The notes beneath the pieces were generated by a model. It was not told the DNA's origin. It was given only the letters and a program-made list of their open reading frames with translations, and made no database searches. Source: Ulota crispa (Eukaryota; Streptophyta; Bryopsida; Orthotrichales; Orthotrichaceae). Taken from it: a DNA stretch of 64,000 nt. Within the stretch, counting starts at the first letter, position 1. The number at the start of each line of letters is the position of its first letter. Below are positions 11,627 to 23,400 of the stretch, in pieces. The translations under genes were made by a program, and so were the position numbers. The stretch is taken from positions 17,756,002 through 17,820,001 of the forward strand of contig OY987242.1 of NCBI GenBank assembly GCA_963920765.1, read 5' to 3'.

Positions 11627-12483
11627 GGGAGTTGATACATGTACCACCCCTTCTTGACTATTCTACCACACCATGCTATATATGGTATATATTTAGAATA
11701 TTAAAATAGGTGTGGACCACAAGGAAAACATCAATAATTTGAAAATACAGCTTGACATAGAATTTGCACTTTAATTTTGATTTTTAGCTTTAGATCCCGC
11801 TCATTGTATCAATTAAAAAATCTAAATCATGCTTAGTTTAATTAAGATTTTTTTTAAAATTGATACTATTGTGCAAGACACCATAAATCAAAAAACATAC
11901 TAATGGCCACAAAATGCCAAATAGTGGTCAACTTTGGGTGCTATCAACATATTTTTGATAAATGAAAATTCAAATCCATTTTTGTAGTTTTCTTCTCCAG
12001 ATCTCCTTGCTTAAAGTTACAAAGAGTTTCAAGTAATTGAGGGGTGTTATGATTAGTTTATATGATTGTTAGGTCTTTGTTGTTTGATGATGTAACACAC
12101 TTCAATAAGTTGAAACTCCTTGTAATTATAAACCCCCAATTAGCTGAAACTCTTTGTAACTTTAAGCAAGGAAATCTTACGAAAAAAATTACAAAAACGG
12201 ATTCAAATTATCATTTTTCAAAAATACATTGATAACACCCAAAGTTGACCACTATTTAGCATTTTGTGGTCAAATGATTGTTAGTTTATGGTGTCTTGCA
12301 CTATATGAACATGATTAAGAGCTGAAAAACAAAATTAAAACTACATCTTTAATGTCAAATTGTATTTTCAAATTAGTGATATTTTTCCTGTGGTTCACAC
12401 CTATTTTAATATTGTAAATATAGACCATATATAGCAGGATGTGATAGAAAAGTCAAGAAAGGGTGGTACATGTATCAATTCCC
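11627..12483. mobile_element. Family B1 inverted-repeat element with a nested hairpin
   Basis: The ends are gggagttgatacatgtacca and the reverse complement of gggaattgatacatgtacca. The outer parts (to about 11870 and from 12302) match the shorter element at 40677-41066. The middle (11871-12301) is a second, nested element. Confidence 0.85.
11871..12301. mobile_element. Nested hairpin element, family J
   Basis: The ends are gtgcaagacaccataaa and its near-perfect reverse complement. The arms (about 210 bp each) pair along most of the length. It interrupts the family B1 element at a point where the copy at 40677 is continuous. A half copy lies in an mS35 intron at about 49236-49430. Confidence 0.8.
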
Positions 12484-12806
12484 TTGTTCTAATTGAATGT
12501 AGACATTTGTACAAAAAACTTCAAGGGATCTACCTTTACACCACAGAAGTAAGTACTGGTGCCACTTGTTTGTTACAAAACGCTATTTTGGAAGGGCATT
12601 TTTTTGTGGTGTGGCCCGGCCTTTGAATGTCATTTAGATTTAGAACATTCTAGTGTCAATCCTTTGACACAGTCTCACGTATAGAGTTTCATTTCTTCCA
12701 AATTGGTGCATAATATATTTTTGGAAAGTTTTGAACAACGTCTTTCCTAACGTGGTGTTATTATGTGCCCCATATTGAACTAAATTTCAATTTTTAGTAT
12801 TGGTTA
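12484..12806. other. Intergenic, nothing recognised
   Basis: AT-rich, with no convincing ORF. Confidence 0.5.
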
Positions 12807-13117
12807 GGGCATTTTTACCGGTGGCTCATGATTGCTCAAAGTGGATGAAAAGTGTTAAGGTCCCTCTCATAATCCCTTAAACATTTTGATCTAGCGAGTC
12901 TAGCAAGCCACTTTTCAAGCCATTCTTCATTCACTATTCACCCTAAGTTTAGTGAGCTTTATCTTCTACTTTTCTTGATAAGTGGTCAACTGCTTATTTA
13001 TGGGACGTGTTGGAGTGGAAGCCACCTTTTCAAGGGCATGAATGGAGATCAAGGGGCTTGAGGCCTTGCCAAAACAGATGGAAAACTTTGAAAAAGCTTG
13101 GACCGGTGGAGATGCCC
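12807..13117 (+). mobile_element. Tourist-like MITE, family C copy 2
   Basis: gggcat...atgccc ends with TTA duplications at 12804-12806 and 13118-13120. The interior matches copy 1 (6798-7116) in the same orientation. Confidence 0.9.
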
Positions 13118-13342
13118 TTACAACAAGTTGCAACACAATGTTGACCATTCTATCACATGTTGAATTCAATTATTGAATTTAGCCAAGTTCTTGTTCCTAA
13201 TGAAAACAAGTGGCTTTATTGAAAACAATCCACCAATGTTGGCTGACTAATTTTTGAACTGAATTGTATTTTGATGGACAACCAGTGTCCGGGGAGGTTT
13301 TTAAAAAACTCGGTACATTTCCTACTCTTCTCTGGTCTACTC

Positions 13343-13345
<3 letters not shown>

Positions 13346-13373
<28 letters not shown>
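13346..13373 (+). repeat. Poly-T tract
   Basis: About 27 consecutive T. It might be the reversed tail of a retrotransposed copy, but no adjacent gene-like sequence supports that. Confidence 0.8.
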
Positions 13374-13382
<9 letters not shown>

Positions 13383-13728
13383 AATCGGCCATGGCCTAGA
13401 TATGTATTTTTTGGTCGGCCAATAACCTTAATTTTTTTTTTCACTCAGATGATTTTCTAAGTTGAGGAAGTTAGTTTGGTTGAAAACTGAATTTCAATGT
13501 ATTATATCGGGTTTCTTTTTTTTACAAATGCTACAAACAAATCCATCTTTTGCTTACCATGTGCATGGCATAGCAAAGCAAAGCAATGATAAAGACAACA
13601 ACTTGTCAAGTTATCTCCAATCAATGCAAATTTCTTTATATTTTAAAGGGATTTACAATTGACTTCTACTACTTATATATCTTTGGCTAGATTTTAATTA
13701 GGTCAAGTCCCACTCTCCCATGGTCACC

Positions 13729-13792
13729 TACTCACCCACTCACCCACTCACCCATTCACCCGCTCACTTACCCACCCACTCACCCACATGGC
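13729..13792 (+). repeat. Imperfect 8-bp tandem repeat (ctcaccca)n
   Basis: About eight units with substitutions and small length changes. Confidence 0.85.
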
Positions 13793-13799
13793 CACCTCA

Positions 13800-15714
13800 C
13801 CCATATTTCTTGTTCTTTTAATTTATGAACTTTTAGAACCGTGTAACTACTCATGAAATAAAAAAAACATTTTATTTTTATTTAGAAGGTCAGAAAATTT
13901 CCTTATCACAAAAAAGCTTATAGGTTGATTTCTCATAATTTCAATTTTCATTCGGCCCAATTTCCTCATCTACAAGTGCATGTTTGGCTAAATTTCCTAA
14001 GGCTGAAATTATAATTAGGTTGATTTCCTAAAACCATGCTTTTATGGTTGGAGGTAAATCCGGCAACTTTCATTATATTTCAACAATTCCCCAAAAAGTT
14101 GGCTACCTTGTAACTAAAAGTTGGTTCTTCCTGGACACTGTGGACAACCATTGATAAAATGCTTTATTGTTGTACTTTTTAATACTGTCCACCACACATG
14201 GAAGTTTGGAATGCTATCTGTTGTTATTTCAAAAAGTTTTAGTATACTCCAATCTAGTTATCTAATACAGTACTAAATAGTGAACAATTACATTGTCTTA
14301 TCCTAGAAAGTTATTCCATGACTCATTGCTTGGCCTCTTAGAGGCGCTTGTAACTCTCTAGATATTAGGATTTCACAATTTACTGCTAAGATGCTAATAG
14401 TTTGTTTTTAAGCAATATCATTGATGTTGTCAAGCCCTTGTGGTTGTTGAATTTTTTTTTATCGTAGTAATTATTGATGAACAGACTTTTAGGATTAATA
14501 AGTATTTACATTGTGTAAAATGTTGAGACATTACACTATTAATGATAAATAGTGTAATGTTACTAATAGTGTTACGTGTACTTTTACTCCACTTACTCTA
14601 AATATCAAGTACTTAGTTGATATTTAGAGTTGCCTCCTACACACCAAGCCCTTGGCACCTTATCTGCGCTATTCTTGTTTCCCTCCTTGCTTTGCTTGCT
14701 GCACTGTCCAACTTGCTATCCCTTGCACTCTTTGTTTTTCTTTTCTTCCAACTTCATTGCCTCAAAGGTCAAAATTCAACTCAAGAGATTGCAAGACCTA
14801 CGTAGTGCAGCGTGGAGAGGGAGCGGAGTTTAAAATCTGCATTGTGCAAGAGACCTAACATTTTGAGAGGAGATTCTAGGGCTCAAAATTGCTTGCAACT
14901 AGATTTGGTAGCCATGGGACAGGTTTGTATGACTAAGATTGTAAAATTGTGACACAGCTTGTTAGAGGAATTATGTTCAAAACATTCTGCTTCAAAACTT
15001 TACTTACTTGAGAGTTTATACTCTTAACAAAAAATTAGGGTCTGAAATCATGTAGGACTCAAAAAGGAAAAGAAGGCTACTTTGGTGCAAGGAAGAATTA
15101 TGGGCCTTGCATTCAAGGACGCCGAATCAACCATTCAATGTTTCCTATGTTTTTATTTTTATCAATTTCAGCTTCTGGGTCATGCATGAATTTGTAGTTG
15201 AGGAGCCTTGTAACATCAAGCTTTTTGTAAATTGTAGCTGGGTTTCTCTAGAATGTGCGGCTAGTTTGCATTAGAGAGAATCTAGGGGAAGAAACTCATC
15301 GTACTGAAGGGTTTGTATAAGAAATGTAGAGGAGAAAATCTTGCTTGGTTCCTTCTAACACTAAATATAAACTTGTAAGAAATTCATACTCCCAAAAGTT
15401 ATGATAATTGACAATTAATGTATACGTTGACATTTAGTGTTGGCAATATTAAGGGGATTGTTGACATTTAGGGTTAGGCTTCATAATTAGTGTTGCCAAC
15501 ACTATTTGACAATATTAGTGTGGTGTGGGGTAACTTTATTACACTATTTACTGTAGACTTTCTAAATCTGATTCTAAGCTTATGGAGTATGTGGGAGTCA
15601 CCAACTCATCCCAATGACCTCAATGTGATTTCTTTTAGTGATGTATTTATATTTTTTGTAGTATTTTCAATTGAATGATGTAGACTTTAGATCTTTCTAG
15701 AATGTAGATGAATG
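13800..15714. other. AT-rich intergenic DNA with short hairpins
   Basis: Hairpins are visible at about 14525-14565 and 14595-14630. Part of 14290-14380 resembles the family G hairpin flank (attccatgactcattgcttgg). Three overlapping ORFs of 62-68 codons at 14617-14858 share one pyrimidine-rich stretch and are unlikely to be coding. Confidence 0.5.
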
Positions 15715-15734
15715 AATGCATTGTATTTATGTGT

Positions 15735-15948
15735 AGAGTGCATTGTGGCCATGATTGAGAGGTTGTGAACTTGGCACACCAATGAGGTGATCATGAGTTC
15801 AAACCCAAGTATCTATCATAACTTGTTAAACTATGGTGGGATCAAATGACAATATCCTCACATGGGCATTTGAGAATCCTTGAGGAAGGAATATGTTGAT
15901 TCCTTATAGAGTTCACCTCCTAAGAGAGATGTCTAGTCCATTAGCAGC
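15735..15948 (+). repeat. Possible tRNA-derived SINE
   Basis: A gagttcaaacccaagt segment near 15792 resembles a Pol III B box. A weaker A-box-like stretch lies about 45 bases upstream. There is no clear tail, and a CACTA MITE follows directly. This is a resemblance only. Confidence 0.22.
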
Positions 15949-15951
15949 TAA

Positions 15952-16108
15952 CACTAGTAAAAAAAACAGGTCCTAAATGACTAAGTGACAACAACTAAAC
16001 CACAATTGCCTTGACTATACAACAACTACAAAATGACTTGATTTCACTTGTACAGTTGTGGTTTAGTTGTTGTCACTTAGTCATTTAGGACCTGTTATTT
16101 TACTAATG
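15952..16108. mobile_element. CACTA-type hairpin MITE
   Basis: Starts cactagtaaaa and ends ttttactaatg, with about 48-bp near-perfect arms. TAA duplications lie at 15949-15951 and 16109-16111. It is almost entirely stem. Confidence 0.9.
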
Positions 16109-16239
16109 TAAGAGTGCATACATGGGGTGAAGCATGTAGAGCTTGAGGTAAAATAAATCATGACCCATGAAGAATTCAAAAAGAAGATCTGTAGTTTTAC
16201 AAGATATTTTTCTATTTTCACTTAGATATGAGTTGATTC

Positions 16240-18010
16240 AAAATTTGACAAAAATTCACCACGCATATAACCCTTAATGGACCAAGAAGTTCACTTTGGA
16301 CATTTTGGATATTTGGGCAAGTTCTTGTGTGTAAATATTTGAGATAAGTTTGTAAAAATAAGGGTGTATGTGCTCATATTGAAAAGTGTGCATTCCTCTC
16401 AAGAAATTGGAATTGGATGATTTTGAGTGAGATATGATACCACATATGATTTAGATGTCAACCTAGGCATCCTTGAAAAAATAGAAACAAAGGGATCACA
16501 ATAGGGTGTTGCTCACAAATTGTTCAAAAAGCACTTTTCAATGGCTTGGTCAATGGGCAAAATTTGCAATCAACTCTCCTTGATTACGTAATATCTTCTA
16601 TTTTACTTTGTAATTTCAAAAAAAAATTACTTTGGCAAGTACTTAACATGATGTTCTAGGTTTACACCATATAGATTATGTAATTGAGATTGATTACTGT
16701 AAGAATCTCTTATGTAAAATTTCCTTGATGTAATGACAATTTCAACGAAGCAATTTTTGCTTCCAATTTTTTTCCGCTGTAAGCATCTTGTGATCATGAA
16801 ATTTGTAAGGCATATAGCCAATGACATTTTCTACAAGAAATTCAAATTGTACAAAAAATACATAAAGTGGAAGACATCATTTTGAATGACCAACAAAGAT
16901 TTTGACACCTTAACCCCAAAACGACTTGGAATTTCTTGAGCTTCTAAGAATTTGTTCTAATTTGCACAAAAATTCAACATTTTGATAAGTTGTACTAATT
17001 CTTTTTGAATTGTAACCATATATGATCAAACTAGACATGTTAGAGATCACATTAGAAAAGTAAACACAACAATATCTCTTATGGATGGAAAGATTATAAT
17101 GTTTGATCATGAGGGTGTTAAAACTGTAAAAATGATTTGAAGTCTTTCAATCTTTGTTTCACATGTCAAATTTGAAAAGTTGGTCACCAAAAAAATATGA
17201 GGTTAAAGGGCCCAGCATGCATAACTCCAATCATTTTATGACTTCTCAAAATCTACTCTACAATTTTTTTGAATGAATTTCTAATGTGATGTTTTCTCAA
17301 AGATCTAGTGTATTTGAGGCTCATTTTCAAGAGCTCTCAACACTATTGAAAGCCAAGACCCTTGCACAAAATCTTGAATAGAGAAATTATGATTAATCAC
17401 ATGCAAAATTAGATTGTTGAAGCTAAAACTAAACATAAAAAAGAATATTTCAAAAAATAAAATAGTAAAAATAGTAAGTTGGTAAGGTTTTATTTAACTC
17501 CAAAATTGATTGAGGACACATTTTGTCCTCAATGTCATTTTGGGGTTAAAGAAGCTTCAAAAAAATTTGTGACACTACTTTGAGTGTTATGATCTAATGA
17601 AGTATGCCTTTACAAAGTTTGAAATTTTGAAAGAATGTACACAAGTAAGTGACAAAAAGATCTTATGGTTGAATTATTGAAATAATTTCCAAAATTGATC
17701 CACTAATCATTTTAGTAAGAGAGGTTAGTTTTGAGGCATTTGAGCATGTAAATACAAAAGAACTTTAGGGATTAATGATCAAATTCATTTTATAGTTGAA
17801 GAAGCAACAAAATTAAATTAATAGTTAAAAAATAAATGAATTCCTAGACCTAATTGAATGTACCACATCCATTTCACTCAAGTCAAAAATTTCCATTGTC
17901 CACATTATGGACCGTAGCACTCCTACGGATTAATCTAAACCGTAAATGCCCGCAACACTAAAATGAGGTGTTTTCGACACTGAAATTTGGCACAGTGAAC
18001 ATTTAGGGGC
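16240..18010 (+). mobile_element. Family X element, longest copy Q
   Basis: About 1.75 kb containing all blocks found separately in P1 (4950-6710, inverted) and P2 (7140-8010, direct). It is bounded by ccttaatgga-type sequence on the left and a reversed ttagcccctaaatg motif near 18005. AT-rich, with no transposase ORF. Confidence 0.6.
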
Positions 18011-18904
18011 TAAGGAACAAAATCTGCTTCTTATTTACAAGGATCATTGATACAAAAAGTACAAAAAAAAAAGAGGATGAAGGAAGAAAAATAATATAAA
18101 AAACCAAGCCTTTCACCACGATCGGAGTCAGCAAAGCAAGGAAGCATTTTCATCAGCAAATGTACAGTACATGCCCACATGGCCAAAAGGAAGATGGGAT
18201 TGATTTGCTGACTCAGCAACATGGCAAGGGAGAAAATTCGTCCACTTGGGACATTCTCGAACCATATGGTCTAAAGAACTGAATAATAAACGAGATCTCT
18301 GACTACAGAGCTGGATTCTTTCATCTTTAGCTCCTGCTACACTCGAGAACTTAGAAATGATGGGAGCATCTCGGCATCTTGCTGCCTATGAGCATCTTAC
18401 TCATCAAATTTGACTCGTTAAAAGTTAGTATTTATTTTTGAAAAGCCGGCTTTCAAAATTCTCATCCTCACTTATCCTTGCTCACCAAACATGTCCCATT
18501 GATTACTAACCAAGGTGATCATGGGATAAAGCTCACTCAAAGTAGAATGAATAGTGTTTTCAAAGGTCATTACTTAACCCCTAAATTTCTGGGCCTTTAT
18601 TTTGTCAAAAGACACTCAAAACTGCCATTTTTATTGCAAAGAGTAAAATTTTTGAAAATTGGTCTTTTTGCATATCTAACCACAAGATCTTGTATTAGAC
18701 TAGTATAAGAATCTGGAAAAAAAATTCAAAAACTTTGACCACACAGTTTACAAGATATTTGCGTTAAAAGTGTAAGAAACAAACTTTTTTGCACCTTGCA
18801 TGATTAGATTATTTGACTTTGAACTTTTTTAACTTAAAATTTTTGCGCCACAAAGTTTTGAAGTTTATTTTCTTATGGTGGAAAATTGAGTTAAGAATCT
18901 TTGG
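18011..18904. other. Intergenic, partly unique sequence
   Basis: Bases 18100-18400 have more balanced composition than the repeats and could be transcribed, but no ORF or splice pattern is convincing. A family X end motif (ttaacccctaaatttctggg) starts at 18571. Confidence 0.45.
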
Positions 18905-19104
18905 NNNNNNNNNNNNNNNNNNNNNNNNNNNNNNNNNNNNNNNNNNNNNNNNNNNNNNNNNNNNNNNNNNNNNNNNNNNNNNNNNNNNNNNNNNNNNNNN
19001 NNNNNNNNNNNNNNNNNNNNNNNNNNNNNNNNNNNNNNNNNNNNNNNNNNNNNNNNNNNNNNNNNNNNNNNNNNNNNNNNNNNNNNNNNNNNNNNNNNNN
19101 NNNN
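18905..19104. other. Assembly gap of 200 N
   Basis: Exactly 200 N. The round size suggests a placeholder. ORFs reported across it are artefacts. Confidence 1.

Positions 19105-19157
<53 letters not shown>
19105..19157 (+). repeat. (AT)n microsatellite
   Basis: An uninterrupted AT dinucleotide array abutting the gap, which it probably caused. True array length is unknown. Confidence 0.98.
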
Positions 19158-19160
<3 letters not shown>

Positions 19161-20289
19161 AAAAAAATTTGCTGCTCAATCTCCATAAATTTTTGCTTAT
19201 CTAAGCATAACTTTTTCTCTTAGGCATAGATTGGAATAAAAGTTATATTCCCCAAAAACTAATGTGTTTTCCTATCTTTAAAAAAGTTTCAAAAAATCAA
19301 AACAAAAATTGAGGACATAGGTACCTACCCAAAATCCCATTTATCCCTTGAGAGGACAACAAAACTTTAAGAATTAACAACCTTTGTGCATTGATTTCGT
19401 AACCTTACATGATCGATTCAAAATGACCAAATGGTTTTAGAGCCGACTACCTTATTCAATCCCCTAACTTAATGCTAAATATGCAAGCTCTCACATTTCT
19501 CACATTTTTTGACAGGTGAAAACGCTGAAATTTTCTACCCTGGCCCACCTAACGACATGCTATCTAACATCAGCCGTTTAAACTGTCTGTGATATATTTT
19601 ATTATACTCCGTATAAAATATCCACGCATGGTCTTTATGTTGCATTTCGCCGCAGCAAGTAAGGCTCTGGCACTGGGACTTGTAGAATTGAGACATGGGG
19701 CTTAGCAATGGCATGCCGTTTTATGTGGCCTAGCTGGAAAAATCTCAGTAAAATCTCAACTATTTCAACCGCCAGAGAATGTAAGAGAGAATGATGTTTG
19801 TCATGAGTCAAATTATATATGGTAATGTTTGAATTCACTATTCAGTGACTTTGATTAGTCTACAGTATATAATGCATTTGGGTTGCCTTAACAATTAGGT
19901 TGCTTTATCATGGAAAATTTCTTCATGGCTCATTGCTTGGCCACATACAATTCTCTAGGTATAATGATTTCATATGGTTATGACATGAAGGTTGCAAGTT
20001 TACTTGTCCATAGCTTTGTTGTTGTCAATACTTGTTAGGCCCTTATAAAAACTATATGGTGCAATAATTATTGCTAAAATTTATTGTTGTACTAATAGGT
20101 ATTAAAATAGTGTCTAATGTAGAGAAATTAGTATGGGACAACCGCATGATATTTAGTATAGAAACTACAAGGAGGGACAAAAGTGACCAACTCTAGGATA
20201 GGGTGCATATTATTACTTTTTTACCCTTGTTAGTTTTGTTAAAAGAGTTGAGATTTTCCACCCTTGCCCCCACAAAACGGCATGCCATC
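19158..20289. repeat. Intergenic with decayed family G hairpin sequence
   Basis: Bases 19880-19960 (gggttgccttaacaattagg and following) and 20128-20142 (agtatgggacaacc) match the ends of the family G hairpins at 24870-25640. The copy is too diverged to delimit. Confidence 0.5.
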
Positions 20290-20698
20290 TAAGGTAGGTA
20301 CACCCATATTTGACCCATTCCCAATGCGACAATCAACATTTGAGGTGTTCTCCACACACTCTTGAACCCAAAGTGGAGTAGTGAATGCCACTTGCACAAG
20401 TAAATCTTGTCACATGTCAACTTAGGAGCTAGTTTGTGAGGGTTGGGATTTGGACCGTCAAGTACATGTATAGGAACACATTCAAACAGTTTCAAGGTTA
20501 GTCTACAGTTGCTCTTAGGGTCTTATAAGCTGCAATTTTGCCCTTCAATGTAAAATATTCTACACACTACCTTTTTTTTCCACAAAAATGACATTCTATG
20601 ATAGGTTGTAGAAAGGCTAATCTTACAAATTTTTTTCTTGAATTTTTCAAGACCTTGCGGGTACCCCAAATGGGGTTGGGTATAGGTATACCTACTCT
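20290..20698 (+). mobile_element. Inverted-repeat MITE, family D copy 1
   Basis: Starts taaggtaggtacaccca and ends with a reversed form of the same motif. The interior matches the copies at 37381-37767 and 55986-56404 (same orientation) and 20745-21434 and 57100-57512 (opposite). Confidence 0.85.
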
Positions 20699-20930
20699 AA
20701 TCCCGGCAGTGAACCACCTCTGGCAATCTGCATTGAGATTATGTTAAGGTAGCTGGACCCATATATACTTGAGTGTTTAAGGGTTTAGGGTACTTCAAGG
20801 TCTTAGAAAATTCAAGAAAAATTTGTAGGGTTAGCCGTTCAACAAGCTATCATGGCATGTAATTTTTGTGGAAAAAATTATTGTAGATTTTAATATTAAA
20901 GGGCAAATTTATAGCTCATAGGGTTCCTAT

Positions 20931-21067
20931 CAGCGCATTTATTTTGGGCAAAAAACAGCCAACTGGCAACAAAGACAACTAATGAAAGTTGTTCCCTCCA
21001 TTTATTCCCCAACCGTGTGCGCTCTTTTCAAATCTGGCAAAAACAAATTTGTTAAAAAAAATGCCCT
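20931..21067. mobile_element. Nested small element with 9-12 bp target duplication
   Basis: Flanked by ggttcctat at 20922-20930 and 21068-21076; the match extends to 12 bases with one mismatch. The ends gcgcatttattttgggc and (reversed) gggcattttttttaaca are only loosely similar. A Mutator- or hAT-like origin is possible. Confidence 0.7.
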
Positions 21068-21295
21068 GGTTCCTATTAGCAATTTTAGACTACCCTTGAA
21101 ACTACTTTGATGTGTTCTTATACATGATTTGACGGTCCTACTGGTCCCAATTGTCTCACACCAACTAAGCAATTGTCATGTGACAAGATTTGCTTGTGCA
21201 AGTGGCATTCGCTACTCCACTACGGGTTCAAGAGTGTGTGTAGAATACAATAAAGGTAGAATGCGGGACTAGGGACTGCTCACGTATGGGTACGG

Positions 21296-21418
21296 CAGTG
21301 TTTTTTTTTGGGCCTCATGAGGCCATCCTGTCAAAAATTGGACCACTCCTCTCTCCCTCTCAAAATTCTCCATTCATGGAAGGGCATGTGGCGTGTGGTA
21401 AGTGAAAAAAAAACACTG
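21296..21418. mobile_element. hAT-like MITE nested in family D copy 2
   Basis: Starts cagtgttttttttt and ends aaaaaaaaacactg. It is flanked by a perfect 8-bp duplication gggtacgg (21288-21295 and 21419-21426). CAGTG ends with 8-bp duplications are typical of hAT elements. Length 123 bp. Confidence 0.9.
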
Positions 21419-21478
21419 GGGTACGGTTACCTTAGTTGATAGGGCTGTGAGGCGAAGGTGTGATATTAGGGCATTTCT

Positions 21479-21751
21479 ACAGCTCTAGGCTCTTTCAAAA
21501 TTTTCCATCTGTTTTGGCGAGGCCTCAAGCCCCTTGATCTCCACCCATGCTCTGGCCTTACACTCCAACATGCCCCATAAATAAGCAGTTGACCACTTAT
21601 CTAGGAAAGTAGAGGATAAAACTCATTAAACTTAAGGTGAATAGTGAATGAATAATGGCTTGCTAAACTCGCTAAATCAAAGTGTTTGAGATGGTTTTGA
21701 GAGGGGCCTCAACACTTTTCATCTGAGTCTGAGCCACCGGTGGAGATGCCC
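21479..21751 (-). mobile_element. Tourist-like MITE, family C copy 3
   Basis: Inverted relative to copies 1 and 2, with gggcat...atgccc ends. TTA lies on the left (21476-21478) and TTG on the right, a target duplication with one change. Confidence 0.85.
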
Positions 21752-21779
21752 TTGGAGATACGCTACAGGTCACAAAGGT

Positions 21780-23400
21780 CTAGCTGCATTGGACGGAGGG
21801 GAGGGCCTCTGTGCACCGGGGGAGATTTTTTACACGGAAGACCATTGGCGTGCCACTGATACAAAACGGCCGAAACCTAACGGAGGGAGCTACAACCGAG
21901 GCGTCTGTCCGTCTTCGTCGTCGTCGAGATTTCGGAGAGGAAGATTGGTTGATTGGCAACAACCACCACAGGTGACAGGTGCAGGCTATTCTGGTCGGAG
22001 TCCTCGGCCAGTCGGCCCCGGCCTCAAGCCGCCGGTTTCCATTTCTAGAGGCCGGCATCGCCGGCCTCCAGTTGCGGCATTGCTCCTTTCGGCCATCGTG
22101 GCAACTGGCTGTTGCCCGCAACCGCCACACATACACCTGGGTCCCAATCCAATCCCCCTGCCTGTATATCTTCCCTCCGGAGCCTGCTTGTGCACGCACC
22201 CTCACTCATCACCTGGTCCCTTGCACCTACCTAATCATGCAAGATCGATTGAATTGCTCTTGCTGCTCGTTATTGTTGTTGTCTTGGGGGATAGCAGCGA
22301 CAATCACAGCTCTGCCTCCTCCGTGGTTGCGCATTGAGCTCGCCTGCTTGATGCCGTGTCATTGGATTCCTAGCTTGCTTACTTCCCTTGGCTGCAATGA
22401 CAGACGCTTAGAGGAGACTCCGGACTGTTTCATTGAGAGGACTCAATTCGTGGGTTAGCGGTTATTTTAGGACCTAGTGTTCAGTTATAGGGCAAACAGA
22501 ATTACCTTTGTTGTAGGCAGCTCTGATTGCTGCAAAGTCTTCGTAAATATCACTTTCTATGTGTGATCTAGTGAGGACTTCGATAGAGCTCGCATGTGTC
22601 GGTAAGCTACACCCCCATCGAATCGGTATTAGGGATCTGGCGGGTTGCAGTGAGATTGAGCAGATTCCGAGGTCAGTTGCTACTCGGAGGCCCACTCGGA
22701 GGTGAGAAATCATGATGTTGCAATGAGTTTTTGAGTCCCCACGGCGCTTTGACGTTGCATGGAGTCTATGTCTGGACCTTCTCTCCATTTTCATCTTGCT
22801 GCACAATCAAGGGAATGTGAAGAATCTCGTGGTGTTCCAGGTATAGCCTTCATGCATGCTAGAGCATTGTGGAAACCCGTAAACTACTTGTAACAGTCAG
22901 TATGGGAATCCTGCTCACAGGTCTCCTATGCAGTTCCCTATGAAATTATCAGTTTCCCACCGATCTTTCCATATAGGACGTCTGCCGATCCAATTCGGCA
23001 CTCTTACTAGTACATTTCGCAGGACAGTTTTCACTGCTTCCACACTCATGTCCCTGATTCTGCTTGCAACCAAATCCAAAGCGCTCCAGAGGATTTACTC
23101 AAACAGGTGCGCAAACCATCATTACTTTCTCTTGATACTTTTGAAAGCCGGGCGTTGTTTTTATCATTCGAATGTTCCCTGGTGTGTTTTTGTCATATTG
23201 CAGGACTGTAAACAAGACAGAGACTGAAGCAGATTGCGCATTTTGGAAGAGTGGTTCGTAGCAGACGCTATACGAAAGAGTCAATTTGGAATTGTAGTGA
23301 GAAACCCTACTATTAGTGGGAACTTATTAGTGTCTTTCTTCCCATCTTCTGGAGAACGCAAGACGAGTGGGGGTTTCGTCGAGAATGAAATACTGTACAA
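21780..23400 (+). other. GC-rich unique island of unknown function
   Basis: Composition shifts sharply from the AT-rich surroundings. The longest ORF is 182 codons (21789-22337, plus) and overlaps others of 141 and 159 codons in different frames, so none stands out. No recognised domain is present. Splice-like signals occur (donor-like caggtgcgc near 23105), and an ORF at 22928-23227 contains one hydrophobic stretch. It could be a non-coding transcript, a decayed gene or a promoter and first exons of an unrecognised gene. Confidence 0.4.

Larger units (their letters stand above)
20745..21434 (-). mobile_element. Family D MITE copy 2, interrupted by two later insertions
   Basis: In inverted orientation it matches copy 1. 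It is split at 20931-21067 and at 21296-21418 by two unrelated small elements. Removing them gives a length close to the roughly 400 bp of the other copies. Confidence 0.82.

Noticed and set aside
18809-19223. ORFs of 85-136 codons spanning the N run and AT repeat
   Set aside because: They consist of unknown bases and Ile-Tyr repeats from (AT)n; pure artefact of the gap.
21780-22337. Calling the 182-codon plus ORF or the 141-codon minus ORF a gene
   Set aside because: Both overlap in the same GC-rich patch, have no recognised domain and no preference between frames; reported as an unknown island instead.
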